64,000 nucleotides of DNA from JAYWGN01 sp043778255 (GTDB taxonomy: Bacteria; Bacteroidota; Bacteroidia; Chitinophagales; Chitinophagaceae): assembly GCA_043778255.1 (NCBI GenBank), contig JAYWGN010000008.1, forward strand, positions 1 through 64,000. Direction: 5' to 3'. The translations under genes were made by a program, and so were the position numbers. The notes below the pieces were generated by a model. It saw only the letters and a list, made by a program, of their open reading frames with translations. It was not told where the DNA came from and did not search any database. Below, in pieces: positions 53,888 through 62,224 of this stretch (within the stretch, counting starts at the first letter, position 1; the number at the start of each line of letters is the position of its first letter).

Positions 53888-55879
53888 ATGGTAAAATGTT
53901 TACTCTTTATTATTGCTACTGCAATTACATTTATGGGCGTAGCCCAAAATAAACCCGTATTTACCACCAAAGTACTTGATGTATCGGCTACTAACAAAGT
54001 ACTTAGCATTACAGCCATTGCTCCTGCTAATAGCAAAATAATTTCTGTAAAGCACATAAGTAATGACTTACCCATTAATACAAGCATTGAGTATGATAGT
54101 GCTACTAAGCCATACCTTAAAGATTCAATAACGGAGCTAGGCAATGCAACCCTAATAAAAAATGCCGACTTTGGTACTGCCATTGTTAAAGGATATGATA
54201 CCGTACAATGGCAACAAAATATTGTATTACAAACAAACGATACAGTAAGGCTAAAAGCTGCAATTACTTATTATTATACCAATAGTGATGGCTCTATTAA
54301 TTCCAATATGGAGAAGTTATCGGTACAAACTTATGCAACCATACAAGCTAATACTACTATTACCAATACGGCTACAAGTGCCTCTCACAGTTCACTTTGG
54401 GGTATCTTTATAGCGGGGTTAGTAGCAGGGCTTATTGGGTTTTTAACACCTTGTGTTTATAGCTTGGTACCTGTAACCGTAAGTATGTTTTTAAAGCGTA
54501 GCAAAACACCCAAAGAGGGTAAACTCAATATATTTGCTTATGCATTTTTTATTATACTAATATATACTAGCATAGGGTTATTAACAGGTAGTTTATTTAG
54601 TGTTAACGATTTGCAAACCCTATCAACACATTGGCTTTTTAATCTTTTTATATTTGCTTTATTTGTTATTTTTGGCATCTCATTTTTAGGTGCATTCGAT
54701 ATTAATTTGCCCAACAGTTGGGCTAATAAGTTAGATAGTAAAGCAAGTACCAAAAGCTTTGCAGGTATCTTTTTTATGGCCTTTACATTGGTAATTGTAT
54801 CGTTTAGTTGTACCAGTATATTTGTAAGTAATATACTTACCACAGCAAGTATATACTTTGGCAAAGCTGGTCCTATAGTAGGTATGTTTAGCTTTGGCTT
54901 GGGGTTAGGGTTGCCATTTATGATATTGGCCTTGTTTCCTAAGGTATTAACTGTACTTACCAAAAGTGGTGGTTGGCAAAATGCTTTAAAGGTTACCTTA
55001 GGTTTTTTAGAGTTAGCCTTAGCACTCAAATTTTTAAGCAATGTTGATGTATATTTTAATTGGCGTTTTTTAGATAGAGAAGTTTTTTTAGTAATATGGA
55101 TAGCCTTATTTGCCTTATTGGGTATATATTTATTAGGTAAAATAAGATTTAAGCATGATAGCGATTTGCCCAAAAACGACTGGGGATTAACCTACATACC
55201 TATACCACGTTTATTTTTAGCAATAGCTGCTTTTGCCTTTGCTATGTACCTTGTACCCGGCTTGTGGGGAGCACCACTTAAAGCCGTAGCAGCTTTTTCG
55301 CCACCAATTGGTAGGCAAGATTTTGTATTGACTACAGGCGGCTCCAACGAAGCCAAAATTGTAAGTGCAGCCTTACCGCCAAGCAAATATGTAGAGCGGC
55401 TAAGCCCCAACGAACCACAAGCCGCTAAGCAATATAACCTAACCATATATTATGACTATGAGGAGGCTTTGGCTGCCGCCAAAATATTGAACAAACCATT
55501 GCTACTTGACTATACAGGTGAGCAGTGTGTAAACTGCCGTAAGTTTGAGGCAGCTATATGGCCAGATGCCACAGTAGCTAATTTAATGAAAAATGACTTT
55601 GTACTAGCCTCATTATTTACCGATGTAAAAGAAGAATTAAACGATAATGAGAAGGTATATGACAGCTTATTAGGTAGTAAACTATACACCGTTGGCGATA
55701 AGTTTAAAGCCTTACAACTAAAGCTTATAGGTACACAAGCTCAACCTAATTATGTATTTGTTGATGCCGAAGGAAACTTATTGTACAGCCAAGGTTATGG
55801 TTACGAACCTACCGAAAGTACAGTTGCTTTTGCCAATCATTTAAAAATGATACTGCAAGAGTTTGCAAAAAGAAAATAA
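53888..55879 (+). CDS. dsbD: protein-disulfide reductase DsbD-like
   Basis: The 663-residue membrane protein moves reducing power from cytoplasmic thioredoxin to the periplasm. Parts: signal peptide (1-20), an N-terminal domain (about 21-160) without cysteines, the transmembrane beta-domain with Cys189 (FLTPCVYSLVP) and Cys308 (SFSCTS), and a C-terminal thioredoxin-fold domain with Cys547 and Cys550 (GEQCVNCRKFE). The N-terminal domain has lost the redox pair, which is found instead in the stand-alone protein 20 bp upstream. Client proteins could include c-type cytochromes such as the lipoprotein at 5017-5844. The stop lies 18 bp before the tRNA promoter. Confidence 0.92.
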   Translation: MVKCLLFIIATAITFMGVAQNKPVFTTKVLDVSATNKVLSITAIAPANSKIISVKHISNDLPINTSIEYDSATKPYLKDSITELGNATLIKNADFGTAIVKGYDTVQWQQNIVLQTNDTVRLKAAITYYYTNSDGSINSNMEKLSVQTYATIQANTTITNTATSASHSSLWGIFIAGLVAGLIGFLTPCVYSLVPVTVSMFLKRSKTPKEGKLNIFAYAFFIILIYTSIGLLTGSLFSVNDLQTLSTHWLFNLFIFALFVIFGISFLGAFDINLPNSWANKLDSKASTKSFAGIFFMAFTLVIVSFSCTSIFVSNILTTASIYFGKAGPIVGMFSFGLGLGLPFMILALFPKVLTVLTKSGGWQNALKVTLGFLELALALKFLSNVDVYFNWRFLDREVFLVIWIALFALLGIYLLGKIRFKHDSDLPKNDWGLTYIPIPRLFLAIAAFAFAMYLVPGLWGAPLKAVAAFSPPIGRQDFVLTTGGSNEAKIVSAALPPSKYVERLSPNEPQAAKQYNLTIYYDYEEALAAAKILNKPLLLDYTGEQCVNCRKFEAAIWPDATVANLMKNDFVLASLFTDVKEELNDNEKVYDSLLGSKLYTVGDKFKALQLKLIGTQAQPNYVFVDAEGNLLYSQGYGYEPTESTVAFANHLKMILQEFAKRK

Positions 55880-55897
55880 ACTTTGTCCTTAATTCTT

Positions 55898-55927
55898 TTG
55901 CACTGCAAGTATAATACTATATATTTG
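55898..55927 (+). promoter_or_regulatory. tRNA-Glu promoter
   Basis: TTG at 55898-55900 (within TTTTG), exactly 19 bases, then TATATTTG at 55920-55927: the best -33/-7 match in the window, 15 bases before the mature tRNA 5' end. Confidence 0.75.
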
Positions 55928-55942
55928 CAATCCAAAATCAAC

Positions 55943-56014
55943 GCCGTGTTGGTCAATCGGTTAAGACGCCTCCCTTTCACGGAGGAATGACGGGTTCGAT
56001 TCCCGTACATGGTA
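55943..56014 (+). tRNA. tRNA-Glu (anticodon UUC)
   Basis: All four arms fold: acceptor GCCGTGT with ACATGGT (two G-U pairs), D arm GTC/GAC around a 10-nt loop, anticodon stem CCTCC/GGAGG with loop CTTTCAC (anticodon TTC), T arm ACGGG/CCCGT with TTCGATT loop. The 72 nt include discriminator A at 56014; CCA is not encoded. A perfect promoter lies upstream and a strong terminator 11 bases downstream, so it is a single-tRNA transcript. Confidence 0.95.
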
Positions 56015-56024
56015 CAAACTATCT

Positions 56025-56060
56025 GAAAGCCCCACCCACAGGGGCTTTCAAGTTTTTTTT
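56025..56060 (+). terminator. tRNA-Glu terminator
   Basis: GAAAGCCCC (56025-56033) pairs perfectly with GGGGCTTTC (56041-56049) around ACCCACA, followed by AAG and eight T. Confidence 0.92.
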
Positions 56061-56064
56061 AACG

Positions 56065-56088
56065 ACTCTGCCCAAAACTCTGCCCAAA
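56065..56088 (+). repeat. two tandem 12-mers beside tRNA-Glu
   Basis: ACTCTGCCCAAA occurs twice head to tail with no mismatch, directly after the tRNA terminator. Tandem direct repeats 3' of a tRNA gene can be arm-type sites or scars of integrases, but no integrase gene or second attachment copy lies within the window. Between 56089 and 56300 nothing else is seen. Confidence 0.7.
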
Positions 56089-56300
56089 TAGGGGTAAATG
56101 GGTTCGAACAAAACAAGGAGATATTAAATAATTATAAAATATCTTTTATAGCCTATTCTTTTAATTGTAGTTTAGCTTTTATAGTTATAATATTTACTTA
56201 CAATTTATTCAATAGCTCTATTTCCTATATTGGCAATTGTATTTGCTAAAATGTGGGTAGTAGTAAAATGCTACAACAAGTATTTTTGAAAAAAATTTAT

Positions 56301-56741
56301 ATGAAACAAATTATTTTCACAATTCTTGTATGTATTACAGTTAGTGCCACAGCACAAACCACAATAAAAATTAAAGACACTTCCTTTACTTTTAGTTCTA
56401 CTTGTTATTACGGAGGCTTATCTCAAGCTTACGATCATTCAATCGATAGTTATTATGCCGAAGTACAAAATGACAAATATGTAATAGTGTTTAGCAACGA
56501 TGAAAGTACTTATAGTCTTAGAGGTTATGTTTTTTTTCTCAATACAATTGATAAAGAAGCACTAAAAAAAGATCAAGGCATTGGTGGTGTTGGTGTTGGG
56601 CTCAACATTAAAGGAAAAGCAAGAACATTTACTTTAGATGGTGCATCGACCACCTACCAAGACGAAAGTTTTACACTTGGTTTTGCAACAGCAGAATTAA
56701 GGAAAGCATACCTTCTTAAAACTTTTAAAATAAAATTATAA
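56301..56741 (+). CDS. small secreted protein, unknown
   Basis: The ATG at 56301 is preferred to one at 56253 because it gives a clean signal peptide (MKQIIFTILVCITVSATAQ); the upstream 16 residues would not fit. The 146-residue product has a beta-rich mature domain (TTIKIKDTSFTFSSTCYYGG…, GVGVGLNIKGKARTFTL) of about 125 residues. No family recognised. It stands alone downstream of tRNA-Glu and has its own terminator at 56776, which fits an accessory gene placed at a tRNA locus; that is inference. Confidence 0.65.
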   Translation: MKQIIFTILVCITVSATAQTTIKIKDTSFTFSSTCYYGGLSQAYDHSIDSYYAEVQNDKYVIVFSNDESTYSLRGYVFFLNTIDKEALKKDQGIGGVGVGLNIKGKARTFTLDGASTTYQDESFTLGFATAELRKAYLLKTFKIKL

Positions 56742-56775
56742 AATTGCTATTTCGCTATTTCTTAAATTTTGTACG

Positions 56776-56804
56776 GCTACCATTTTTTTGGTAGCTGTTT
56801 TTTT
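56776..56804 (+). terminator. terminator of the small secreted protein gene
   Basis: GCTACC (56776-56781) pairs with GGTAGC (56790-56795), loop ATTTTTTT, then TG and seven T. Confidence 0.75.
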
Positions 56805-56965
56805 ATACCATGTACTGTTTAGGTACTCATACTAGTGTAACCTATTTACTACAATAGTATATACCTATACAAAACGATGTATAAGCCCTATTTTGTTTAC
56901 TTCAATATGCTCAAATTATACTTAATAGTAGGGTTTTATTCCACTTATTACTTTTCTACTTTAGC

Positions 56966-57020
56966 TAGTACAATATGGCTTAGCACCAATTGGGTTATAT
57001 TGTTTATCATTTCGGTATAA
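56966..57020. repeat. 55-bp dispersed repeat, copy 2
   Basis: Same orientation and 48/55 identity with copy 1 at 45-99, intergenic as well. It lies between the terminator of the small secreted protein gene and the terminator of the TonB receptor gene. The remainder of 56805-57057 has no coding potential. Confidence 0.75.
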
Positions 57021-57057
57021 GTTTATTTTTTTAACTTTCATTTACCCCTATTACAAT

Positions 57058-57090
57058 AAAAAAGGAGTTGCAATTGGCAACTCCTTTTTT
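57058..57090. terminator. terminator of the TonB receptor gene (bidirectional)
   Basis: AAAAAAGGAGTTGC (57058-57071) pairs with GCAACTCCTTTTTT (57077-57090), loop AATTG. Runs on both sides allow termination in both directions. Confidence 0.88.
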
Positions 57091-57114
57091 AATAAATTAT
57101 TTATTACTAAAGTA

Positions 57115-59967
57115 TTAATTGGTACTTAGCCCAACCTTTAACCTAGCAAAAAAGTAAGCACCATTAAAGCCCATTTGCTGTACTCTACGGCTATATATAA
57201 ACCTACCAAGGCTTACGTTGCCACTGTGTGTATGCTTATCCTGATATACATCAAATAAGTTGTTAGCACCTAATGTAAATGTAGCTTCTTTAGTTATTTT
57301 ATAACTTACACTAAGGTCAGTTACTGTTTTGGCACTAAATGTTTGGTCAAGTGTTTCTCTTGCTCCAGTAAATGCATTAATAGGGAATGCAGTAGGATTA
57401 TTAGGGTTAATTGTAGGGTCGAGGTAAGTTACTTTTCCAAAATTAACTAATCGTAACATTGCCGATAAATTTTTGTACTTATAGTCAAATGTTAAGGCAA
57501 CTTTATTTATAGGGTTGGCAACTTCTATTCTACTTTGGTCTTCTCTGTTAAAGTAATTACCAACTTGGTTGGTAGCTATAAGGGTTGGCGAAGCTTTTAT
57601 TATAGGTTGTCCATTTGCATCTTTCACCACTTCATTTTTAATTGATGTCATAGCTAATGTAGTTCGTAAGGTTTGGTCTTTACCAAGTTTGGTACTGTAG
57701 CTTGCTACCATTTCTACACCAGTGGATTTGGTATCAATTGCATTTGTAAAAAAGTTAGCTGTACTTGCACCTACTGCTGCTAATTGAGCTGCAAGGTTAG
57801 CATCGCCACCACTTGTAAAGTTATTGGTAAGTACTATTCTATTTTTTATGGTAGTTGTATAAGCATCTACTGTAAGGTCGAAGCCTTTAAATAAACTGGT
57901 AGTAAAGCCACCACTATAACTTACACTTGTTTCTTGCTTAAGTTTTGGTATACCTAATATATCGGCTGGTTTACTATTGTTGGTAAATGTGCCAGCTTCT
58001 ACTGGTACTAAGCCACTGCCATTGTTTACAAACAAGGTACTCGTTTTGGCATAAAAACGTTGTTGCATACTTGGTGCTCTAAAGCCTGTACTAGTACTAG
58101 CTCTTATATTAAAGTTGTCAACCACTTTATATCGGGTACTAAATTTGTAATTGAATGCAGTACCAAAATCACTATAATTTTCTAACCTCATAGCACCAGT
58201 AAGTAACCAATTTTTGGTAAGTTCCAATTCATTATCGTTATAAAATGCTACTGATTGGCGTAATTGTTTTTTTGAATTAATGCTATAAAACCCAGCAAAT
58301 ACTTGTGAACCTGCAACTGGTGCAGCCGAGCCGTTATAGTCAATTACAGAGGCATCTTCACCGTTTTTAACCTGAAAGCCCTCTTGTCTAAATTCAGTAC
58401 CAAATGCTAAGTTATAGCCTTGCAATACTTTAAATTTTTTAGCGGCATCAAAGTTTATGGTATTTTGTGTAAACAATAAGCCACCTGCTTTAAATGTAGT
58501 TTGAGGCGATGTGGTAGTAGCGGCTTGTGAATAACTAACTGATTTGAGTACACTAAAGTCAAACGAATTTTGGCCATAAGTATTACTAAAATCTAAGTTC
58601 CAATCGTTCACTGTAGTTTTGTAGCCTACTGCAATTGAGGCATCTTTTATGTTAGATTGTATTTCGGGCAAAAAGCCATTAGGATATAAAGAAAATACGG
58701 TGTTAGAAAATAATGCTGAGCCAGCTGTACCAGTTACACTAGTAGGGTAGCGGTAAAATCCCGCTCCGTTTCCTTTTTTAGCGCTGTATGTACCAAAGCT
58801 ATAAAACTCTCCTTTACCATCTTTACTTGGTAAGCTAAAGTTGTAAGTAGTACCCACACCTTTCATTTGTGAGTTACCTATGCGCATATCAAATGTGTTT
58901 CTGTTTAGTCCTCTTGCACCCATTATTGAGTCATCTTTATTAACCCCATTTACATTAGCAAACACTGCACCTGTGTAAGTTCCTACACGGTTAGTAATTT
59001 GGTGTTGGTTATACTCACCTGTAAGGTTAAGTGTACCTCTGCCTACTGCAAAGCCATAGTTTACAGCTGCTTGTAGGGTTTGTCCATCGGTTATTTTTAC
59101 ACTACTTGGCAATGCAGGTGCAAAGTTTAGTTTATTATATGCATAGTTTTTGTCGTAGCTAGTAATGTTCATTCCGTAGCTTACGTTAGCATCTACATAA
59201 TTTGTTTTCTTTTTCAATACAATGTTAATAACACCAGCTATAGCATCGCTACCATACTGTGCAGCAGCACCATCTCTAAGTATCTCCACTCTGTCAATTG
59301 CACTTACTGGTATAGTACTCATATCGGTACCTACTTGGCCACGGTTTACAGTACCGTTTACGTTAACTAAAGCACTCTGGTGGCGTCGTTTGCCGTTAAC
59401 TAATACCAACACTTGGTCGGTACCTAAGCCACGTAGTTGAGCAGGGTCTACGTGATCGGTTCCATCGCTTATAGTTTGTTTGGCACTTTGAAACGAAGGG
59501 GCTACAAAGGTTAATATTTGATTTAAGTCCACCTGACCCACAGCATTTGCCAATTGCGATACATTAATAATATCAACAGGTGCTGGGCTAGCTGCTAAGC
59601 TACGAGGGTATTTGCTACGAGAACCTACTACTCTCACTTCGCCATCGTTACTTTTTACAGCAAGGCTTGGGTTAAGTTCTGTTGTAGCATCGTCGGTAAC
59701 TGTTACGGTGCTTACAATATTATCGTACCCTACATACGATACTGCAATGGTGTATACACCTGCTGGCAATTGTAAAGTATAATTTCCAGCTTCATCTGTT
59801 TTGGTGCTAGTTGTAGTACCTCTTACATTTACTGAAGCATTGGCTAGTACTTCGCCTTTTGCATTTTTTACAGTTCCTTTTACTGTACCTTTTTGAGCCA
59901 TAGTTTGTAAGCTTACTAAGCTACAAATAAAGATAAAAATGAGGCTAATTAATTTTTTTTGAGTCAT
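57115..59967 (-). CDS. TonB-dependent receptor with carboxypeptidase-regulatory-like domain
   Basis: The 950-residue protein has a signal peptide (MTQKKLISLIFIFICSLVSLQTMAQ), a CarboxypepD_reg-like domain (about 27-90, GTVKGTVKNAKGEVLANASV), a plug domain (about 118-255, with QLRGLGTDQVLVLVNGKRR and VEILRDGAAAQYGSDAIAGV) and a barrel of about 690 residues. It is iron-complex/general TonB type rather than SusC, since no SusD gene follows. The substrate is unknown. The gene is closed by a bidirectional terminator. Its upstream region holds a tandem 135-bp repeat with a 16-bp palindrome at 60042-60340, which might take part in its regulation. Confidence 0.92.
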   Translation of the reverse strand: MTQKKLISLIFIFICSLVSLQTMAQKGTVKGTVKNAKGEVLANASVNVRGTTTSTKTDEAGNYTLQLPAGVYTIAVSYVGYDNIVSTVTVTDDATTELNPSLAVKSNDGEVRVVGSRSKYPRSLAASPAPVDIINVSQLANAVGQVDLNQILTFVAPSFQSAKQTISDGTDHVDPAQLRGLGTDQVLVLVNGKRRHQSALVNVNGTVNRGQVGTDMSTIPVSAIDRVEILRDGAAAQYGSDAIAGVINIVLKKKTNYVDANVSYGMNITSYDKNYAYNKLNFAPALPSSVKITDGQTLQAAVNYGFAVGRGTLNLTGEYNQHQITNRVGTYTGAVFANVNGVNKDDSIMGARGLNRNTFDMRIGNSQMKGVGTTYNFSLPSKDGKGEFYSFGTYSAKKGNGAGFYRYPTSVTGTAGSALFSNTVFSLYPNGFLPEIQSNIKDASIAVGYKTTVNDWNLDFSNTYGQNSFDFSVLKSVSYSQAATTTSPQTTFKAGGLLFTQNTINFDAAKKFKVLQGYNLAFGTEFRQEGFQVKNGEDASVIDYNGSAAPVAGSQVFAGFYSINSKKQLRQSVAFYNDNELELTKNWLLTGAMRLENYSDFGTAFNYKFSTRYKVVDNFNIRASTSTGFRAPSMQQRFYAKTSTLFVNNGSGLVPVEAGTFTNNSKPADILGIPKLKQETSVSYSGGFTTSLFKGFDLTVDAYTTTIKNRIVLTNNFTSGGDANLAAQLAAVGASTANFFTNAIDTKSTGVEMVASYSTKLGKDQTLRTTLAMTSIKNEVVKDANGQPIIKASPTLIATNQVGNYFNREDQSRIEVANPINKVALTFDYKYKNLSAMLRLVNFGKVTYLDPTINPNNPTAFPINAFTGARETLDQTFSAKTVTDLSVSYKITKEATFTLGANNLFDVYQDKHTHSGNVSLGRFIYSRRVQQMGFNGAYFFARLKVGLSTN

Positions 59968-60041
59968 ATTTTGTGTATTTGATATTGCAATATATGTTAA
60001 AGAAATGTTATAGAAAAATAAGTTTGTATATACTTCTTAGG

Positions 60042-60340
60042 TTTTTTTATTTTGGCAAATGCATTTGCCTAAATAATTATTGTTAAGTATATTTTTGTAA
60101 GTACTTCATGTGGACAGTAACCAAGGTTAAGCTAATTTATTTTTAGTGTTTAGTGGGCAAGGTAAACATGGTATTGCTTTTTTATTTTGGCAAATGCATT
60201 TGCCTAAATAATTATTGTTAAGTACATTTTTGTAAGTACTTCATGTGGACAGTAACCAAGCTTAAGCTAAGTTATTTTTAGTGTTTAGTGGGCAAAGCAA
60301 ACACGGTATTGTTTTTTTATTTTGGCAAAAGCATTTGCCT
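60042..60340. repeat. tandem 135-bp repeat, two full copies and one partial, with embedded palindrome
   Basis: Unit 1 is 60042-60176, unit 2 is 60177-60311, and the third stops near 60340. The first two differ at 7 of 135 positions. Each unit carries, at a constant place, the perfect palindrome GGCAAATGCATTTGCC (60054-60069 and 60189-60204); the third has one mismatch (60324-60339). It fills the gap between the TonB receptor start and the terminator of the sugar-dehydrogenase-like gene. No coding potential; transfer or amplification of a regulatory cassette for the TonB receptor gene is possible. Confidence 0.92.
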
Positions 60341-60363
60341 TAATATAGTATTGATACAATAAC

Positions 60364-60397
60364 CAAAAAAAAGGGCTAACTTTTTAAAGGGTTAGCC
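60364..60397 (-). terminator. terminator of the sugar-dehydrogenase-like gene
   Basis: On the minus strand GGCTAAC (60397-60391) pairs with GTTAGCC (60380-60374), followed by C and a run of T (plus-strand A-run 60364-60372). Confidence 0.85.
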
Positions 60398-60428
60398 ACA
60401 TCTTTTTTATATATATAAACTATTTTTA

Positions 60429-62159
60429 TTAGTGTTGTACTACTAGCTTCTTTTTACTAATTTCAATGTTGTTTCTATTATACATTATTGCAACGTAATG
60501 CCCATTTGCTAATTTTGTAAGGTTTACATTCTGAATATTTGAAGTAATTGTAGTTTGTACTATTACCACACCTAGGCTATTAATCAATTTAAGTGTGTAT
60601 GGTTTGTTTTCGGTGTATTTTGTATTTACTGTTATATAATCTGTTGCTGGGTTGGGGTATATATTTAGTATATTATCTCTGTTAGCAGTGTATTGTTGGT
60701 TAGGCGTTAAGCTTAGTACTTGTGCCGTACCAGTGTAACGGTAGGCTAATAATTTGCCACGGTTGGTTATAGACCCACCAGTACCTGTACCACCTCCAGC
60801 TGTTACACCACTAGTAGCACCTAAGCTATCAGTTATCATATACAGTGTAATGCCATCGCTACCAATTGCAATATCTCTAAACCGATTAAGTTGAGCCGAA
60901 TTTCTAAAATATTGTATGGTGTCGCCCACAATAGCATTACCCGAAGCATTTAGTTTATACCTTAGTAAAGAGCTATTTTTTAGTGTAGTTAGTAATAGTG
61001 AGTTACTCCAACCTGGTATGCCAATGTAGGGGTTGTAAAATTCGATACTGCTCCAAGCCACAGTTGGGCGTAGTAAGTAATCACTACAATCGGGGCTGGC
61101 AACAGCTTTTTGGCTCATTATAGCATTGGTATAATTACTTGCTGGCAAAAATGAAGATTCTGCTTTTGGTGCATTAGCACCCGTCATATCACCTGCAGTG
61201 GCACACTCACCGGAGTAGCTACCACAGCCACTAGATACACTCCAGTTTTTGTAGGTATAAAACACATCATCATTATAACCCGATATAAATGGCCATCCAT
61301 AATTTTTGCCCGATTCTATTATATTCACCTCATCGTCAATAACTGCACCTTGCTCCGATTCGTATAAGAAGCCATTGCTTGGTACATCGCCCCACACATT
61401 TTTTTGCCATACTAACCCTTGTGGGTTACGGTGACCTTTGGAGTATACGTGACTTCTTACACTTGAAAATAGTGGATTATCAAGTGGTACTGTACCATCG
61501 GTATTTATTCTTAATATGTGCCCTGCATAGTTAGCATAATTACCTGCTAGTAATTGTGCCGATGTTATATCTAATTGCGATTTGAGTGCTACACAGGCAT
61601 TGCCAAATTGGTTAGCACCTTGGTCGCCACAGCTATAATAAATCTCTAAATCGGGGCCAAATACTAGCTTACCACCATTGTGGTCGTTACTACCTGGTAG
61701 GTCCTGTATTAACACTGTTTCATTAGTTAGTAGGTTATTGTTAGGGTTGCAATAAAATTTAACAATTTTTGTTTTTCTGCTTGCTGCTCCATTGTAGCAG
61801 TAAGCTACATACAACGAATCTTTGCCCATGCCTTTCATTGCCATAGGGTGCAATGCCATACCAAACATACCATCCTGGGCTATACCGGTAACTGTACTTC
61901 CACTAAAACTTCTGGTAAAGGTTACTTGGTTTTTTATATTGAGTATTATTCTTCTCCCTCCATTTGTTTTGTGTACTTTGCTTATAAGTCCACTTCGTTC
62001 GTTAATCCAAAGGGAGTCATCGGGGCCCAAAAACATATCGAAAGGATGCTCAAAATCGTAGGCATTATTGATAACAGTTTTGGTAAATTGTTCACCTTGG
62101 CTATATGAGGTGATAGTTGATAATAGTGATACAAATAAAAATAGGAGTATTAATTTCAT
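60429..62159 (-). CDS. PQQ-dependent sugar dehydrogenase-like T9SS cargo protein
   Basis: The ATG ending at 62159 gives the signal peptide MKLILLFLFVSLLSTITSYSQ; an upstream TTG would add 11 residues. The 576-residue protein has the six-bladed propeller of the soluble glucose/aldose dehydrogenase family (about 35-470): FDMFLGPDDSLWINERSG, NDHNGGKLVFGPD with its conserved His, SKGHRNPQGLVW, and DDEVNIIESGKNYGWP. It probably oxidises sugars with PQQ. The last 75 residues, from NIYPNPATDYITV, form a T9SS type A sorting domain, so it is exported to the surface. It has its own terminator. The next gene upstream, also T9SS cargo, ends 65 bp away. Confidence 0.9.
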   Translation of the reverse strand: MKLILLFLFVSLLSTITSYSQGEQFTKTVINNAYDFEHPFDMFLGPDDSLWINERSGLISKVHKTNGGRRIILNIKNQVTFTRSFSGSTVTGIAQDGMFGMALHPMAMKGMGKDSLYVAYCYNGAASRKTKIVKFYCNPNNNLLTNETVLIQDLPGSNDHNGGKLVFGPDLEIYYSCGDQGANQFGNACVALKSQLDITSAQLLAGNYANYAGHILRINTDGTVPLDNPLFSSVRSHVYSKGHRNPQGLVWQKNVWGDVPSNGFLYESEQGAVIDDEVNIIESGKNYGWPFISGYNDDVFYTYKNWSVSSGCGSYSGECATAGDMTGANAPKAESSFLPASNYTNAIMSQKAVASPDCSDYLLRPTVAWSSIEFYNPYIGIPGWSNSLLLTTLKNSSLLRYKLNASGNAIVGDTIQYFRNSAQLNRFRDIAIGSDGITLYMITDSLGATSGVTAGGGTGTGGSITNRGKLLAYRYTGTAQVLSLTPNQQYTANRDNILNIYPNPATDYITVNTKYTENKPYTLKLINSLGVVIVQTTITSNIQNVNLTKLANGHYVAIMYNRNNIEISKKKLVVQH

Positions 62160-62224
62160 ATTTATTTTTAAAATGTGGGTTAGTTTCTTCAATTTTACTT
62201 AATTAAAACGGTGGTATTTCATTT

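Noticed and set aside
57115..59967. SusC/SusD-type polysaccharide utilisation locus
   Set aside because: No SusD-like lipoprotein or glycoside hydrolase gene lies beside the receptor, and the neighbouring genes have their own terminators.
60042..60340. CRISPR array
   Set aside because: The repeated unit is 135 bp with no unique spacers between copies; only two full units exist and no cas genes are present.
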